DNA of 64,000 bases from Henckelia pumila (Eukaryota > Streptophyta > Magnoliopsida > Lamiales > Gesneriaceae), in NCBI RefSeq assembly GCF_033568475.1, contig NC_133120.1, forward strand, positions 91,468,151 to 91,532,150, written 5' to 3'. The notes beneath the pieces were generated by a model. The model worked only from the letters and a program-made list of their open reading frames with translations, was not told the DNA's origin and ran no database searches. The position numbers were made by a program, and so were the translations under genes. Below, piece after piece: positions 28,369 to 39,484 of this stretch (its first letter is position 1; every line of letters begins with the position of its first letter).

Positions 28369-28560
28369 CGCGAAAGTTAATCGAATTTGTGAAATAGTCG
28401 AGTGGATGAGTGTTTAACATATTAATTATTTATTACGTGGCTCTGTGCAGCGCACTTTATCCAATACACCGAAAGATAGTGATGCGGATTTCTGCGAGAG
28501 TTAATCGAATTTGTGAATAGTTGAGTAGACGAGTGTTTAACATATTAATTATTTATTACA
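28369..28560 (+). mobile_element. right part of the SINE-like repeat, with a tandem copy of its tail
   Basis: CGCGAAAGTTAATCG continues the repeat broken at 16064. Its tail ends in TTAACATATTAATTATTTATTAC (about 28417-28439) and then recurs. The second copy begins GCAGCGCACTTTATCC at about 28447, passes through GATGCGGATTTCTGCG, and ends in the same AT-rich string near 28560. So two tail units of roughly 115-120 bp lie in tandem. Confidence 0.5.
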
Positions 28561-28613
28561 TGGTTTGGCTTTGGTTGTGATTAAAACATAAGTAGATATT
28601 TCAAGTTAATTTG

Positions 28614-28814
28614 AGCCCGGTTTGGCTTGAGAAGCTGAGAGGATAATATCATTTTAAAAAAACATTTTCTTTAAAATTTGAGCCATGTAAAATCAATTTC
28701 TTAACATTTATTCAAACGTAAAAATCGCTTCTGCATTTTTAATAAAAACATTTAAAAAATTGAACTTATTTAAATATTTTTTTAAGCTTTCAGCTTCTAT
28801 ATCCAAACTGAGCC
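28614..28814. mobile_element. small TIR element (MITE), about 200 bp
   Basis: It begins GCCCGGTTTGGCTTGAGAAGCTGA and ends with the imperfect inverted copy TCAGCTTCTATATCCAAACTGAGC, terminal repeats of about 25 bp. The AT-rich inside has no coding capacity. The C/G-CGTTTGG style of ends resembles hAT-type plant MITEs. I found no clean target duplication. Confidence 0.65.
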
Positions 28815-31369
28815 ATAAACATATGTCGCTCAAATTATTTATTTGTTGTCGTTATTGTGTTCCCATGATTTGTTATCCTCACATACTAAAGGACAAGGTA
28901 ATTGATAATGGTAACTTTTTATGTGGAATGAGGTTTGGACGTAACCTTTAGAAAAGCAAGTGACGATTAAAAAAAATTGATGATTAAGGAATTGTCATCG
29001 AGGTCGATCATATGGGTTCCCTTTTTACGTTGTATCCCCCACTATTTCTTCTTCTTTTCTTTTATGTAAATGTGTATAAAATGAAGTAACAAACAAATGT
29101 TGTTGATTGAGGGAGTGCCAGGCTGCCCATTCACTTAATATTTCGTTTCTCCATTTTCCAACAATATTAGGTGAACGTTATCATGATGCTACTTGTGAGA
29201 TTGACTTCTCACGCTTATATTTTTTTACCTTTGAATGTTAGCCTTTTCTTCATATTTCTGCTATTTCAACGAGCTAATTTTGTTTTCTCTCAAAAAATAA
29301 AAAAAAAACGAGCTAATTTTGTAACAAAAAAGAAAAAAAGAAAAAAAAAGCTAACTAGTTTTTTATTCCTTAGGAAGCACATGAAGGCATTCTACACGAA
29401 GAGCTTCCGGAGGCGAAATTGACGTGATGATTATTGATTAGTCATATAAAAAATAAATAATAAAAAAAGTCTTTCAATTGACTTTACGGGGACATGAAAC
29501 GCATTTTTTTTAACGGTATTTTATTATTGTTTTTATTAATCATATGCTACGGTAACTTAATTACCTATTATCAATGGCATTTAATAGCATGCATGTTGTA
29601 GATCCCTAGAGGGACTAGGCTTGTAGGTTGACAATTAATCTCAACGAATCACAAATTACTTTGTGAATTAAATATCTTATGATATAATGATAATTAATAT
29701 ATGAAAAAATATTTTTCCACTATCGGGATCAATACTCCCTCTTACATTTTATTTCAACATTTTAATTTATGAACAAGTGTTTATAAAATAAGAAAATATT
29801 TTATTTTGATCATAAATTGTTTATAATTTATCCCAAATGTTACTACGGTTATACAAAATATTAGACAATTTTTTTTCACAAAAATATATGAAATAATGGA
29901 TGTAAAAAAGTTTTGATTTAGCAAAATTTTATTTTATTTATTTATTTTTTGAATCTACCAAAATTTTATTTAAATTGATATATTATACAAATTATCTTAA
30001 CATAAGATAAAATTAAGATTTCTATGTTATTATATATATATATATATATATTTATTTTGTAATATGATTAACAACTTGATTTTATTGTATAAATTAAGAT
30101 AAAATTTGAATTTTATTTACGTTATGTAGATAAATACTAATATTAATTTTTGTTTGTTTTTGTTTTTATTTTGTAAAATTTTAAATACACAAATATATTA
30201 ATATAATGACTATGAAAAGTACTTTTTTTACACATTAGTAACTTTTTTTGAAGATATCATGCTTTAAGATATAATAAAAAATTACAAAGATATGTAATAA
30301 AAATAAAAAAATAAAAACGGAACATCATTTGTTACGAAAATTTGATGAACACCTTCAAATTTTTTTCTCATAAATATATATAAATTAACACAAAAATAAC
30401 AATAACAAATAGTTTTAAATATTTTATATTTACTTTTGCATTTAATGAATTTAACCATACTTTTTTGAGTAATTAACATTCATGATAATTATTTTGAGAA
30501 CTTTCCATTGAAATCATTAATGACTTACTAAAAATAAAACCAATCATTTAAAGGGTTTCATTGCCAATTTTTAGCACAAATATAAGATGTAGTGTAATTA
30601 ACAAAAGATGAGGTGTAAATAACACTCTTCTTAAATGATAATTACTTACAAATAATGAAATCCCACCAGTTGCACGATAATAAAGAAATTAAGAAACAAA
30701 CCGATCAAGAATACAATCTTACGCTCTTGAAGAATGGTTGGCATATATGCTTAACCAATTTCCCCCTTTCTATTCAAAAGGTGACAGTTCACATGCCTCT
30801 CAATCCATGACAAGCCCAATTTTCGTTCACTAATGGAAAGCCCAATATAATTAATAAGTCCAACTCCAAAGTCCACACGCATTGTTCTTTAAATTTATTT
30901 AATTTATTTTAAAGAAATATATCAATTTTTTTAAAAAAATTATTAGAAAAATGAGAATTAAAATAAGATAATAAATTCGAGAACTTAAAATTAGTCATTT
31001 GTTTTTAAATAAACAATAAATTAGAATTCGAATAATAACCATTTTTATTGATAGAGTTTAATGATCAATATCAAATAATGGGATGAGTATTGATTTTTAA
31101 TCCCAAAACCTACATATTGATTTTTAAAATAATATATATATATATATATATATTCTCATTGCGAACAAATAAAATCTGAAAGTAAAAATATTCCCACGAG
31201 GAAAGGGATAGTGGTGAAAAAACAGCACAAAAATAAATCAAAACAAATTACAAACATCTACTACGCATCTAAAAATCCAAAGCTTCAATTTCTTTTTATC
31301 ATAAAGTTTCGATTTTTGCATTCAATTATTCGATCTATCTGCCCATCGATCAATCGGGATTTTGCGTTA
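28815..31369. other. AT-rich intergenic DNA upstream of VHA-C
   Basis: No gene is seen. It holds a duplicated CGAGCTAATTTTG (about 29269-29281 and 29308-29320), (AT)n runs near 30031-30052 and 31131-31152, and many poly-A/T tracts. The last about 170 bp probably contains the promoter and 5' UTR of the V-ATPase gene. Confidence 0.4.
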
Positions 31370-34300
31370 ATGGCAACTCGATACTGGGCGGTTTCTCTCC
31401 CTGTTGGGCAGAGCTCATCACCTTCTTCTCTATGGAGTCGCCTCCAAGAATCCATCTCTAAACAAGCCTTCGACACCCCTCTGTACAGGGTAATTTCGAT
31501 TTCATATGCTAAATCACGTATATGTTATGTGTTAGTTGGCGGATTAGCATTTAGTGAGTGCTGTTTATGCTCTGTGATAATTGATTCTGATCGCGAAGGT
31601 TTTTTCTTTTCTTTTTTTCCGGTGCGGCTGGCGGGACAGTTCAGCATTCCGAATCTGCGAATTGGAACCCTTGATTCGCTATTGGCACTCAGCGACGACT
31701 TGTTGAAGGTGAGTTTTTGAAACAAAATATGATATAATTTGGGTAGTGAAGCTAATTTTTTTTGTTCGCTATGAATTTAATTTCTAGTTTTTTAATTAGG
31801 TTTTGAATTCTTGTTCGATTTTGGTTGCAGTCGAACAACTTTATTGAAGGGGTATCGCATAAAATTCGACGCCAGATCGAGGAGTTGGAGAGGGTATCCG
31901 GAGTTGTCAGTAGCTCACTTACTGTGGATGGCGTTCCTGTTGACTCTTATCTCACCAGGCAATGTGTCATATCTGGATTTATATTTTTAGTGAATTTTTA
32001 AAACACGTGATTAAATGATTTGGGTGAAATTTTGGGCTTTTTGTAGATTCGTTTGGGATGAGGCAAAATACCCGACAATGTCACCACTTAAGGATATCGT
32101 GGATGGAATTCAAGTGCAAGTGGCCAAAATTGAGGATGATCTCAAGGTATTATTTTCTTTTTGGGGCTGTTTATTGACAAAACAAATTATTTGTCTTGCT
32201 TCGTAGATAGCCAAACCAAGAATCAAGATGCTTCGGCTTTACTGATTGAAAACTAAAAATCCTGCCTTTTGAAGTGCTAGTCCATTTCAGCTGAAGTCTT
32301 CAATCTATCTGTTATGTTGACTCGATTGTTTTGTGTTTACCTGTACTGCGATGGCAGTTCCTTGAGGCTAAGGCTATTTGTGGCTTCCTCAGACGTTAAA
32401 ATACAATTGAACTATCCATAGCTTATGTTTTTCTGGCCTAAGAGGTCGTCCTCACTGATGGCATGTCAAAGATTCTGAACAGTTCTGCTGTAGTTACTGT
32501 TTGAGACTGATGATCAGGACTGCTATATCTTTTAAATAACATCAGTTCTCTTATTTATTTCTTGTGTTCTAACCTTTAGGTTAATAAATACTTTGGACCG
32601 CAAAACTCTCATCCCTAAGTTTCTTGTGTTCAAGCCCTTCCATAGCTGTTACTTATAACTGTGGATTTTATGCTTCAGGTTCGTGTTTCTGAATACAGCA
32701 ATGTGCGCAGCCAACTTAATGCCATCAACAGAAAACAGGCTGGAAGGTGAATTTTTGATATGGACTTAATCTTGGCTTTGATTGTGGTAACTTTTGGAGA
32801 CTAGGGAAATAAAATGCATGCAGTTGAGCTGATCCATATAATAATTATTGCAGCTTAGCTGTTCGTGACCTTTCCAATTTGGTGAAGCCGCAGGATATTA
32901 TTTCTACAGAACACTTAACAACTCTCCTTGCAATTGTTTCTAAGTATTCGCAGAAGGATTGGTTATCAAGCTATGAGACACTGACGACATATGTTGTGAG
33001 TACCCTACATACTTGACCTGCGTCACTGCCCTACCCTCAATTCTGCTTTGTGGGATGCCCATTGCATGTCTCAGCCATGATTTTCATCACATATTGTCAT
33101 ATTGAGCTTGAGACAAACCGAGAAAACTTGCATGCCCGTACTCTAGAACAATTATTTTTCTCTCGTTCTTTCTTAACCATTAGTTTGTAGCATTGTTCTG
33201 TTATATATTTCGGTAGTACAAAAATGTAATTCATTAGATTCTGTTTTTTGATGGGTTTAGTCATGCAATTGCTTTAGGTCCCCAGATCATCCAAGAAGCT
33301 ACACGAGGACAGTGAATATGTGCTATATACTGTAACATTATTCAGTCGTGATGCTGACAATTTTAGAGCTAAGGCACGAGAAAGAAATTTCCAAGTACGT
33401 TTCAGCGCCTTACCACATTTTATATTTTCGCTCCTGAGTGCAGCTCCATGTTTTATACTTATTACTAGTTCTTGATTCTTGAGAATTTTCCGATAATATG
33501 TTTCATTCTTGTTTGATTCAGATTCGGGATTTTGAATGCAATTCAGAGACTCAAGAAACTCGGAAGCAGGAGCTTGAAAAGCTGATGCAAGATCAGGAAA
33601 CTTTGAAAAGCTCTCTTTTACAGTGGTGCTATACCAGTTATGGAGAGGTATCATCTTCTGCTCCCTCCTACAGTTGCTGAAAGTTGGTTATTACTCAGTT
33701 TTCTCTGTCATATTGGCTATTGAGTGTAAACTTTTCTTAGGCATTCTTTCATTAAAGCTGATATATACAGTGGTCGGTGGAGCTCACTAAACCATATTAC
33801 CTGATATCGTACTTTTCATGGATGTCAATTTACTCAAACTTACGGAGAAAGAAATAACTATCACTTTGAAGTGTGCACCGATTTCCAAAATGGTCAAATG
33901 CAGCCTTTTGGGAACTAAAGCAAACAAATTTTCTGTTTTGTTGATATTGTGACTACTGAAGCATAAGTTGACTAATCTTCTGCTAATGCACAAGCACTTA
34001 AAAAAATCACTTGTTCATGAGTCCAATATATTCAAACATGTAAAAATCACTTGTTCATGTGTCCAATATATTCAAACATGTGGCCTCTCAGATAGGTGTC
34101 GGCAAAGAGAATTTTTGTAAAATTCTCTAGTTATAAGACCTTTTGTATAGGCCATATGTTACAGGATTCTAAAGATAAGATCATAATTCTAAATGTCCTT
34201 CAGACAAAACCTGTGGCATGATGTCTAAGAAATTAAAATAAGAAGAAAAACTGGGGCAACATTTAACCACCTGTAATGGGTGTATTCAACATAATTTGGA

Positions 34301-36950
34301 ACATATTTGTTTTGTTATTTCTGAAATTTAGGATACAAACTGAAATGTAAAAAAAAAAAAATCATCTGTCTTTTCCCATTTCATGTTCCTTTTCTCTTCA
34401 TATTCACAGCCAACTCTCCACAGGCTTTATATTCGATTCCTAGGCAAGAACGCTTCTTTGAACGAGTAAATAAAAAGATGTGCATATTTTGAATAGTGAT
34501 ATGAAAATTTTGACACTCATAGTATTAAACTATTTATGCAGTGACTTATTAGCTTCTTTAATATAGACACTCAGGTACACGATTTGATTGTTTTAACCGT
34601 GTTTTTAAAAATGTGGTTGGATTGATGTGGTTAAATATATTGTTGCGTATAATGGGGTGTCTTCTCGAATTTTAGTGTGCATAATTAATAGTGTCTTTCT
34701 TTACATTATGTCATACATTGTTTTTTTCCACATCATTACTAAGAGCGAGGACAAAGTCAGCTCTGGTTTGATTTTTATTTCTACCTTATAAGACTTGGGG
34801 CTGAGATTGCCTTTATGCGCATCGATTTTTTACTCGTGCTATAGTGTGTTTTCATGCATGCTCAGGAGTGTGGGTGGAGCAGTGATTGAGCATAGATTTG
34901 GAGAAACGGTGAGACATGGGATTAAAACTTTTCAGAATTGTGATTCTACCCGCACATTTTCCAATTATATACTACCGAATGGATTTTTGGGTTGAATTTT
35001 GCAATTCTCTGGACAGCCAATCTCAAATTCCAAAATGTAATCATTGTTGCCAGTATTACAGCAACGACCGAAAAATCAAACCCACGACATTAATCTCCTA
35101 CTTCGTCAAGGAGTGCCAAATATTGTTGTAAGCAGCTCACCATTTGCTGTGGGAATGGCAGCACTCAGATTTAACTCTGAGCAAAGCTTCATACCAACAT
35201 TATGTGGGCCAGCATAACTATTTTCGAGAAATCTAATTTTCTTGTTTAGTCGATGCAATAATCAGAGTTTTCCTGTCTTTATGGATTAATGAAAGATATT
35301 TGATGGACATCTTTCTTCTCCTAAAGTTTCTGTGGTTCTTATTTTTACTTTGTCGGGAGCTCAAATTGATATATGTTCCTTTGATAAATTGTATTGCTAT
35401 TTCCTTTCTTTTCATGTGATTGATCTCTAATGGAAAGATCATCTTTAACTTCTTTTCTTCACACAGCACGCTACTTGTGCTCGCTTGCTTGAAGTCTCTG
35501 CAACCCTAATACATTCTTCTTTAACATGCACATAATATGATAAGAAGCGTGACCCTAAGAATGTAGAAAAATAACTTTACCTCGATGAAACAGAATTTTG
35601 TTACACCAGGTTATTGGTATTTGAACTTTTGGATTTGTTCAATTTTTTTAAGCTTTTGTTCGTCATGCAGGTTTTTAGCTCATGGATGCACTTTTGTGCT
35701 GTACGAGTATTTAGTGAAAGCATTCTGCGATATGGTCTGCCTCCAACATTTCTGGTAACAAACTTCTTGTACCTATGACCTTAACGTGATTGGATGTACC
35801 TTTTTCCTTCTTATTCATCACATTGTTGTTGAGAGTTCGTTTTGGCCTTTTTATGTCAGTCTGTTGTGTTGTCACCATCATTGAAAAGTGAGAAGAAAGT
35901 TCGGTCCATTCTTGAGGCACTGTGCAGCAGTTCAAATAGGTACATCGATGATGGCCTGAAGCTTTTTATAGTTTTTACAAGCTTTTTGCCTTTTTTTTTC
36001 CCCCCCTAAAAAACAAGGTTTTAGAAGCTTGTGATAGATTGATTCGGATAATGCATTGAACTTAGAGAATGTTCTTTGCACAAAAGGTCTACTTGCCTCT
36101 ATTTGGTATCTTCGGTTAAAATTAGTTTTGAGTAGTACTGAATGTAATTATCATCTCATGATTTACTTTTGAAAAATTCTTGAAGGGACAAATTCAAGGT
36201 CATGCGCTTGTTATGACATTGGCATAGTTTGTCCCCTTTTTTTCTTGTTGGCTTGGATGCGAGGATTTGGATTTGAGTGTATTTGAAGGGAGGATTTGAA
36301 ATGACTCTAATTGGGGTGAATTTGAAATCCACTCAAATGACTCAAAAAATAATTTAGTTGAGATTTGAAAATTTTATTGTCAAATGGATTTGAAATCCAT
36401 AGCTTAAAATCCCTCAATCCAAATGCAACTCTTATTGAATTTGAAATAGTAGACATACAGTCAAGAGACAGTACACAATGACAGGATATACGTGTTTGGG
36501 TTATAAAGATCTATATCCACAGGCCACAGCACAATACCAAAAGGGTAATGTATTAAGCTCTTCTTTTTAAGTTATAATTAATGAGTGGCCCTCTATGTAG
36601 GTAAAATATTTTGGGATAAAAATGGTGGGAATTGCTTCCTGTATGTAAATCAAAATGAAAGCAAAACAAGCACCATAATCTTAATCGTATCAAATTTGAT
36701 TCTAGAATATATTCTTTAACTCGTGGCATTTTCCTTGTTTAACAAATCTTACGTTGTGTTCCATCCTATGTAGTTATGGTCTCTGACCTCTTCCAATTTT
36801 AAACCACAGATAGCTGTTGTCTGTTATAATTTGTCTTCCATGCGTAATTGCAGCACATACTGGAAAACTGATGATGACGGAGGGGTTGCTGGTTTTGGTG
36901 GCGAAGTGGATGCACATCCTTACGTCTCTTTTACCATTAATCTTATTTAA
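31370..36950 (+). CDS. VHA-C: V-type proton ATPase subunit C (VHA-C/DET3), 11 exons
   Basis: Exons: 31370-31489, 31640-31708, 31831-31958, 32047-32146, 32679-32746, 32854-32995, 33278-33394, 33522-33647, 35671-35754, 35860-35939, 36854-36950. Phases join throughout, giving 376 residues, the usual plant length. Recognised stretches are MATRYWAVSLPV at the N-terminus, FSIPNLRIGTLDSLLALSDD, SYLTRFVWDEAKYPTMSPL, the central helical stalk with RKQAGSLAVRDLSNLVKP, and HPYVSFTINLI at the C-terminus. Subunit C joins the V1 head to the peripheral stalks of the proton pump on tonoplast and TGN membranes; DET3 is the Arabidopsis ortholog. Intron 3 appears to use a GC donor (CAG|GCAATG at 31959). Intron 8 is 2.0 kb and holds a short tandem repeat. 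Confidence 0.96.
34001..34080. repeat. two-copy tandem duplication, 40-bp unit, in a VHA-C intron
   Basis: AAAATCACTTGTTCATG followed by GTCCAATATATTCAAACATG occurs at 34001-34040 and 34041-34080 with two or so differences. It lies in intron 8. Confidence 0.85.
36247..36430. mobile_element. possible MITE inside the last VHA-C intron
   Basis: The sequence is rich in GGATTTGAA/TTCAAATCC inverted motifs. Its ends, GTTGGCTTGGATGCGA and TCAATCCAAATGCAAC, are imperfect inverted repeats. It resembles the foldback non-autonomous elements common in plant introns. No clear target duplication. Confidence 0.4.
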
Positions 36951-39484
36951 GCTGAGGCCATGCCGTGTTTCTCTTGTGCAAATATCTTAAGCATGATTTT
37001 CGGCCCTCGAAATAAAGGATACAGTTTCTGCATATGTGTCATGAAATAAATTATCCGCCTCTGTTTTCCAATCTAAGATCCGCTGATTGTATTATCATTA
37101 TTCTTTCCCCATTCCTCGCTCCCCTGACTTCTATTTCTTTGTATGATATAAGAATGTTAATTGTGGAGGACGATTACTTTCCATTTTTGTTTTTGGAATT
37201 GTGCTGGAAATTGTGACCTTTAATGTATTATTGATAAGAAATTATAGAATATGATCGTGTGTTCTGTTCTTTATTGCGTGATCATGTCACTTGCTGTATT
37301 TGTTGGTAGCATTATCTGTGAAGCCAAAAATTTCCTGGGTATGAGTTGATGTTGAATCTCCAAAGATGAAGTATATCTGTATATATATCACACCAGTCTA
37401 TAGATCCGTGGAAAATGTTTGAGGGATGAGCCACCCGCTTAAGGTATAAACACTAACATGCGACTTGGCTAATAAAGTCTTATGCACGGTTTGATGTGAA
37501 TGATGAATTATAAATTAATTATATATTTTTTAATTTATTTAGCAGTTTATCCAAATTCTATTAAGTATTTGAAATACACAAATTCTATACCTGTACATTT
37601 TATGATTTATCATCATTTTTATGTTATACATTCTTTATAGGCCCCGTTTGGTTTTAAAAGTCAGGCCAAAAAAGCATTTTTTAAGTGCTTTTCAGTTAAC
37701 AAGGTGTTTGGTTGACCAAAAAAGTGCTTAAATAAGCATTTTTTTAAGTCAAAATTAGAGCTTTTTTAAAAGCCAAAAATTATAGCTTTTAAAAGCACTT
37801 ATTTTAAAAAATCTCTACAAAATTCAAACGGGCTCATAGTTTATAGTTCCATCTCACAAACTAACTCATTCTTAATTTGTTAATCGAGGTTATGATTTGA
37901 GCTTATCGAGAAACAAAGCTTCTTGATTCAAATGAAGCTAGTAAACCATTTCAAGAGCTGAAATTTTTTTATTTTATATTACATATATGTTTTGCACCTT
38001 CAAAAAACAAAAAATAATTGAATTTTCAAATTTCACTTCACGGAAATATGAAATCACAAAATGAGGAATCACTTTACTTCTATTGAAATTAAATTTCGAA
38101 CTCTATTTTTTTTTTAATTCATCTCAAACTTTGACTACGAAAAAGGCAAATGACTGTTACAACCTTTTTGAGGTAAAGAAAAGTGACACTGACATAAGTG
38201 GAGTGATCGTGAATGTGATTCTCTAGCCACCCATACTCTCGTGAATTCCTTCATCGTGGGCGTGGAACCAGCTAGGCCCATGAGTAGCAAACAAAATCCA
38301 GCATTATTCAGTGCTACATCAAGAGTTTTCATTCCATGTGACGTGGTCAAATATTAACTATTAAATCATCAAAAAATATGTGAATTTGTATAAAAATGTG
38401 AGATCTTATGTGATGTAATGATATTGAAAATAGAAAAAAAAAAATACTCCTATTATAGCATGGACTAACCCTGAAATCTAAAAAAAAAAATTGAATGTTG
38501 AGAGATGTCTCGGTCTCTTTGTGCCGTAAATCTAGATTGGAACTGAAATTAGATTATTAGAATAATAGATATATCTTGAAATTTTAAGGTTTTGAATACA
38601 CATTAATTTCTTGATTTATTTAAATTAAATTCAATATATATATAATTTTATAATAGTAAGAATCTTCCCCCCAATTCAAAAAAAATATGGAAACTATCGA
38701 TTTTGTGACCGGAAAATATTATAATTATTTGTATCAAATAGTTTCTTCGGAAAAAAACTGTATTAATCACTTTTATTAATGTTTTTTTTAATGTCTTCTT
38801 TTTTTAATTTTTTTAATTGTTTTGTTACGTTACTGTTTTGATGTGGCATATTAAAGTTTTTTTTGTTCATTATCGTCTCTAATCTTTTGAAAAAACAAAC
38901 TGCCAGCCATCAAAAATTTAAAATATAGGATTAATTTTATTTATTTTTTTTAAAGAAAAAGCACATCCAACAATAATTGGTCCCACTTCCCAAGGAGCAA
39001 TAAGCATCACCAGACAAACAAATTACTCACATCACGTTTTGAACGATGGCTTTCCATTATTTATGTTATCATTTTCTTTGAACATATATATTTAGATTAT
39101 CATTGTGTTGTCTCTGTGGTTGTTTGGCCATAATTTCATTCAAATAAAGTACTTAAACCATGGCCTCAAGTACTTCATCTACTTATTTTGTACCTGTACA
39201 AATAAATAAAATTATTTAAATGTAGTTCAGTAACGTATAGAGTGTGCATTATATATATATTCCGAAAAAAGGTATAATATACGATGATCATAAAAACATT
39301 TAATATCAATCAAGCATATCTATATTTATACGTAGAATTAAGATGATCAATAATAAAATCGATGACATATATACCACATATATATAACCATACATATAAA
39401 GGACCACTACTAGCTAGCTAGCTCCAAATTAAAGTCATCACATACAAAACAACAAAATCCCAGCTTGATGATTAACAGGGAAAC
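36951..39484. other. intergenic DNA between VHA-C and the K+ channel gene
   Basis: It begins with the VHA-C 3' UTR. A MITE lies at 37641-37834. The rest is AT-rich spacer with no supported ORF or RNA gene. A TATA-like CATATAAAGG (39393-39402) lies about 85 bp before the channel's ATG and is a likely core promoter. Confidence 0.45.
37641..37834. mobile_element. hAT-like MITE, about 194 bp
   Basis: Ends GCCCCGTTTGGTTTTAAAAG and AAAATTCAAACGGGC are imperfect inverted repeats. The inside alternates AAAAGCACTT/AAGTGCTTTT-type motifs that fold back, and it has no coding capacity. CCGTTTGG-ended MITEs are common in plant genomes. Confidence 0.6.

Noticed and set aside
30031-31152. A CRISPR-like or satellite array
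   Set aside because: The repeats are simple (AT)n and poly-A/T tracts, with no unit-plus-spacer structure; such arrays are not expected in a plant nucleus.
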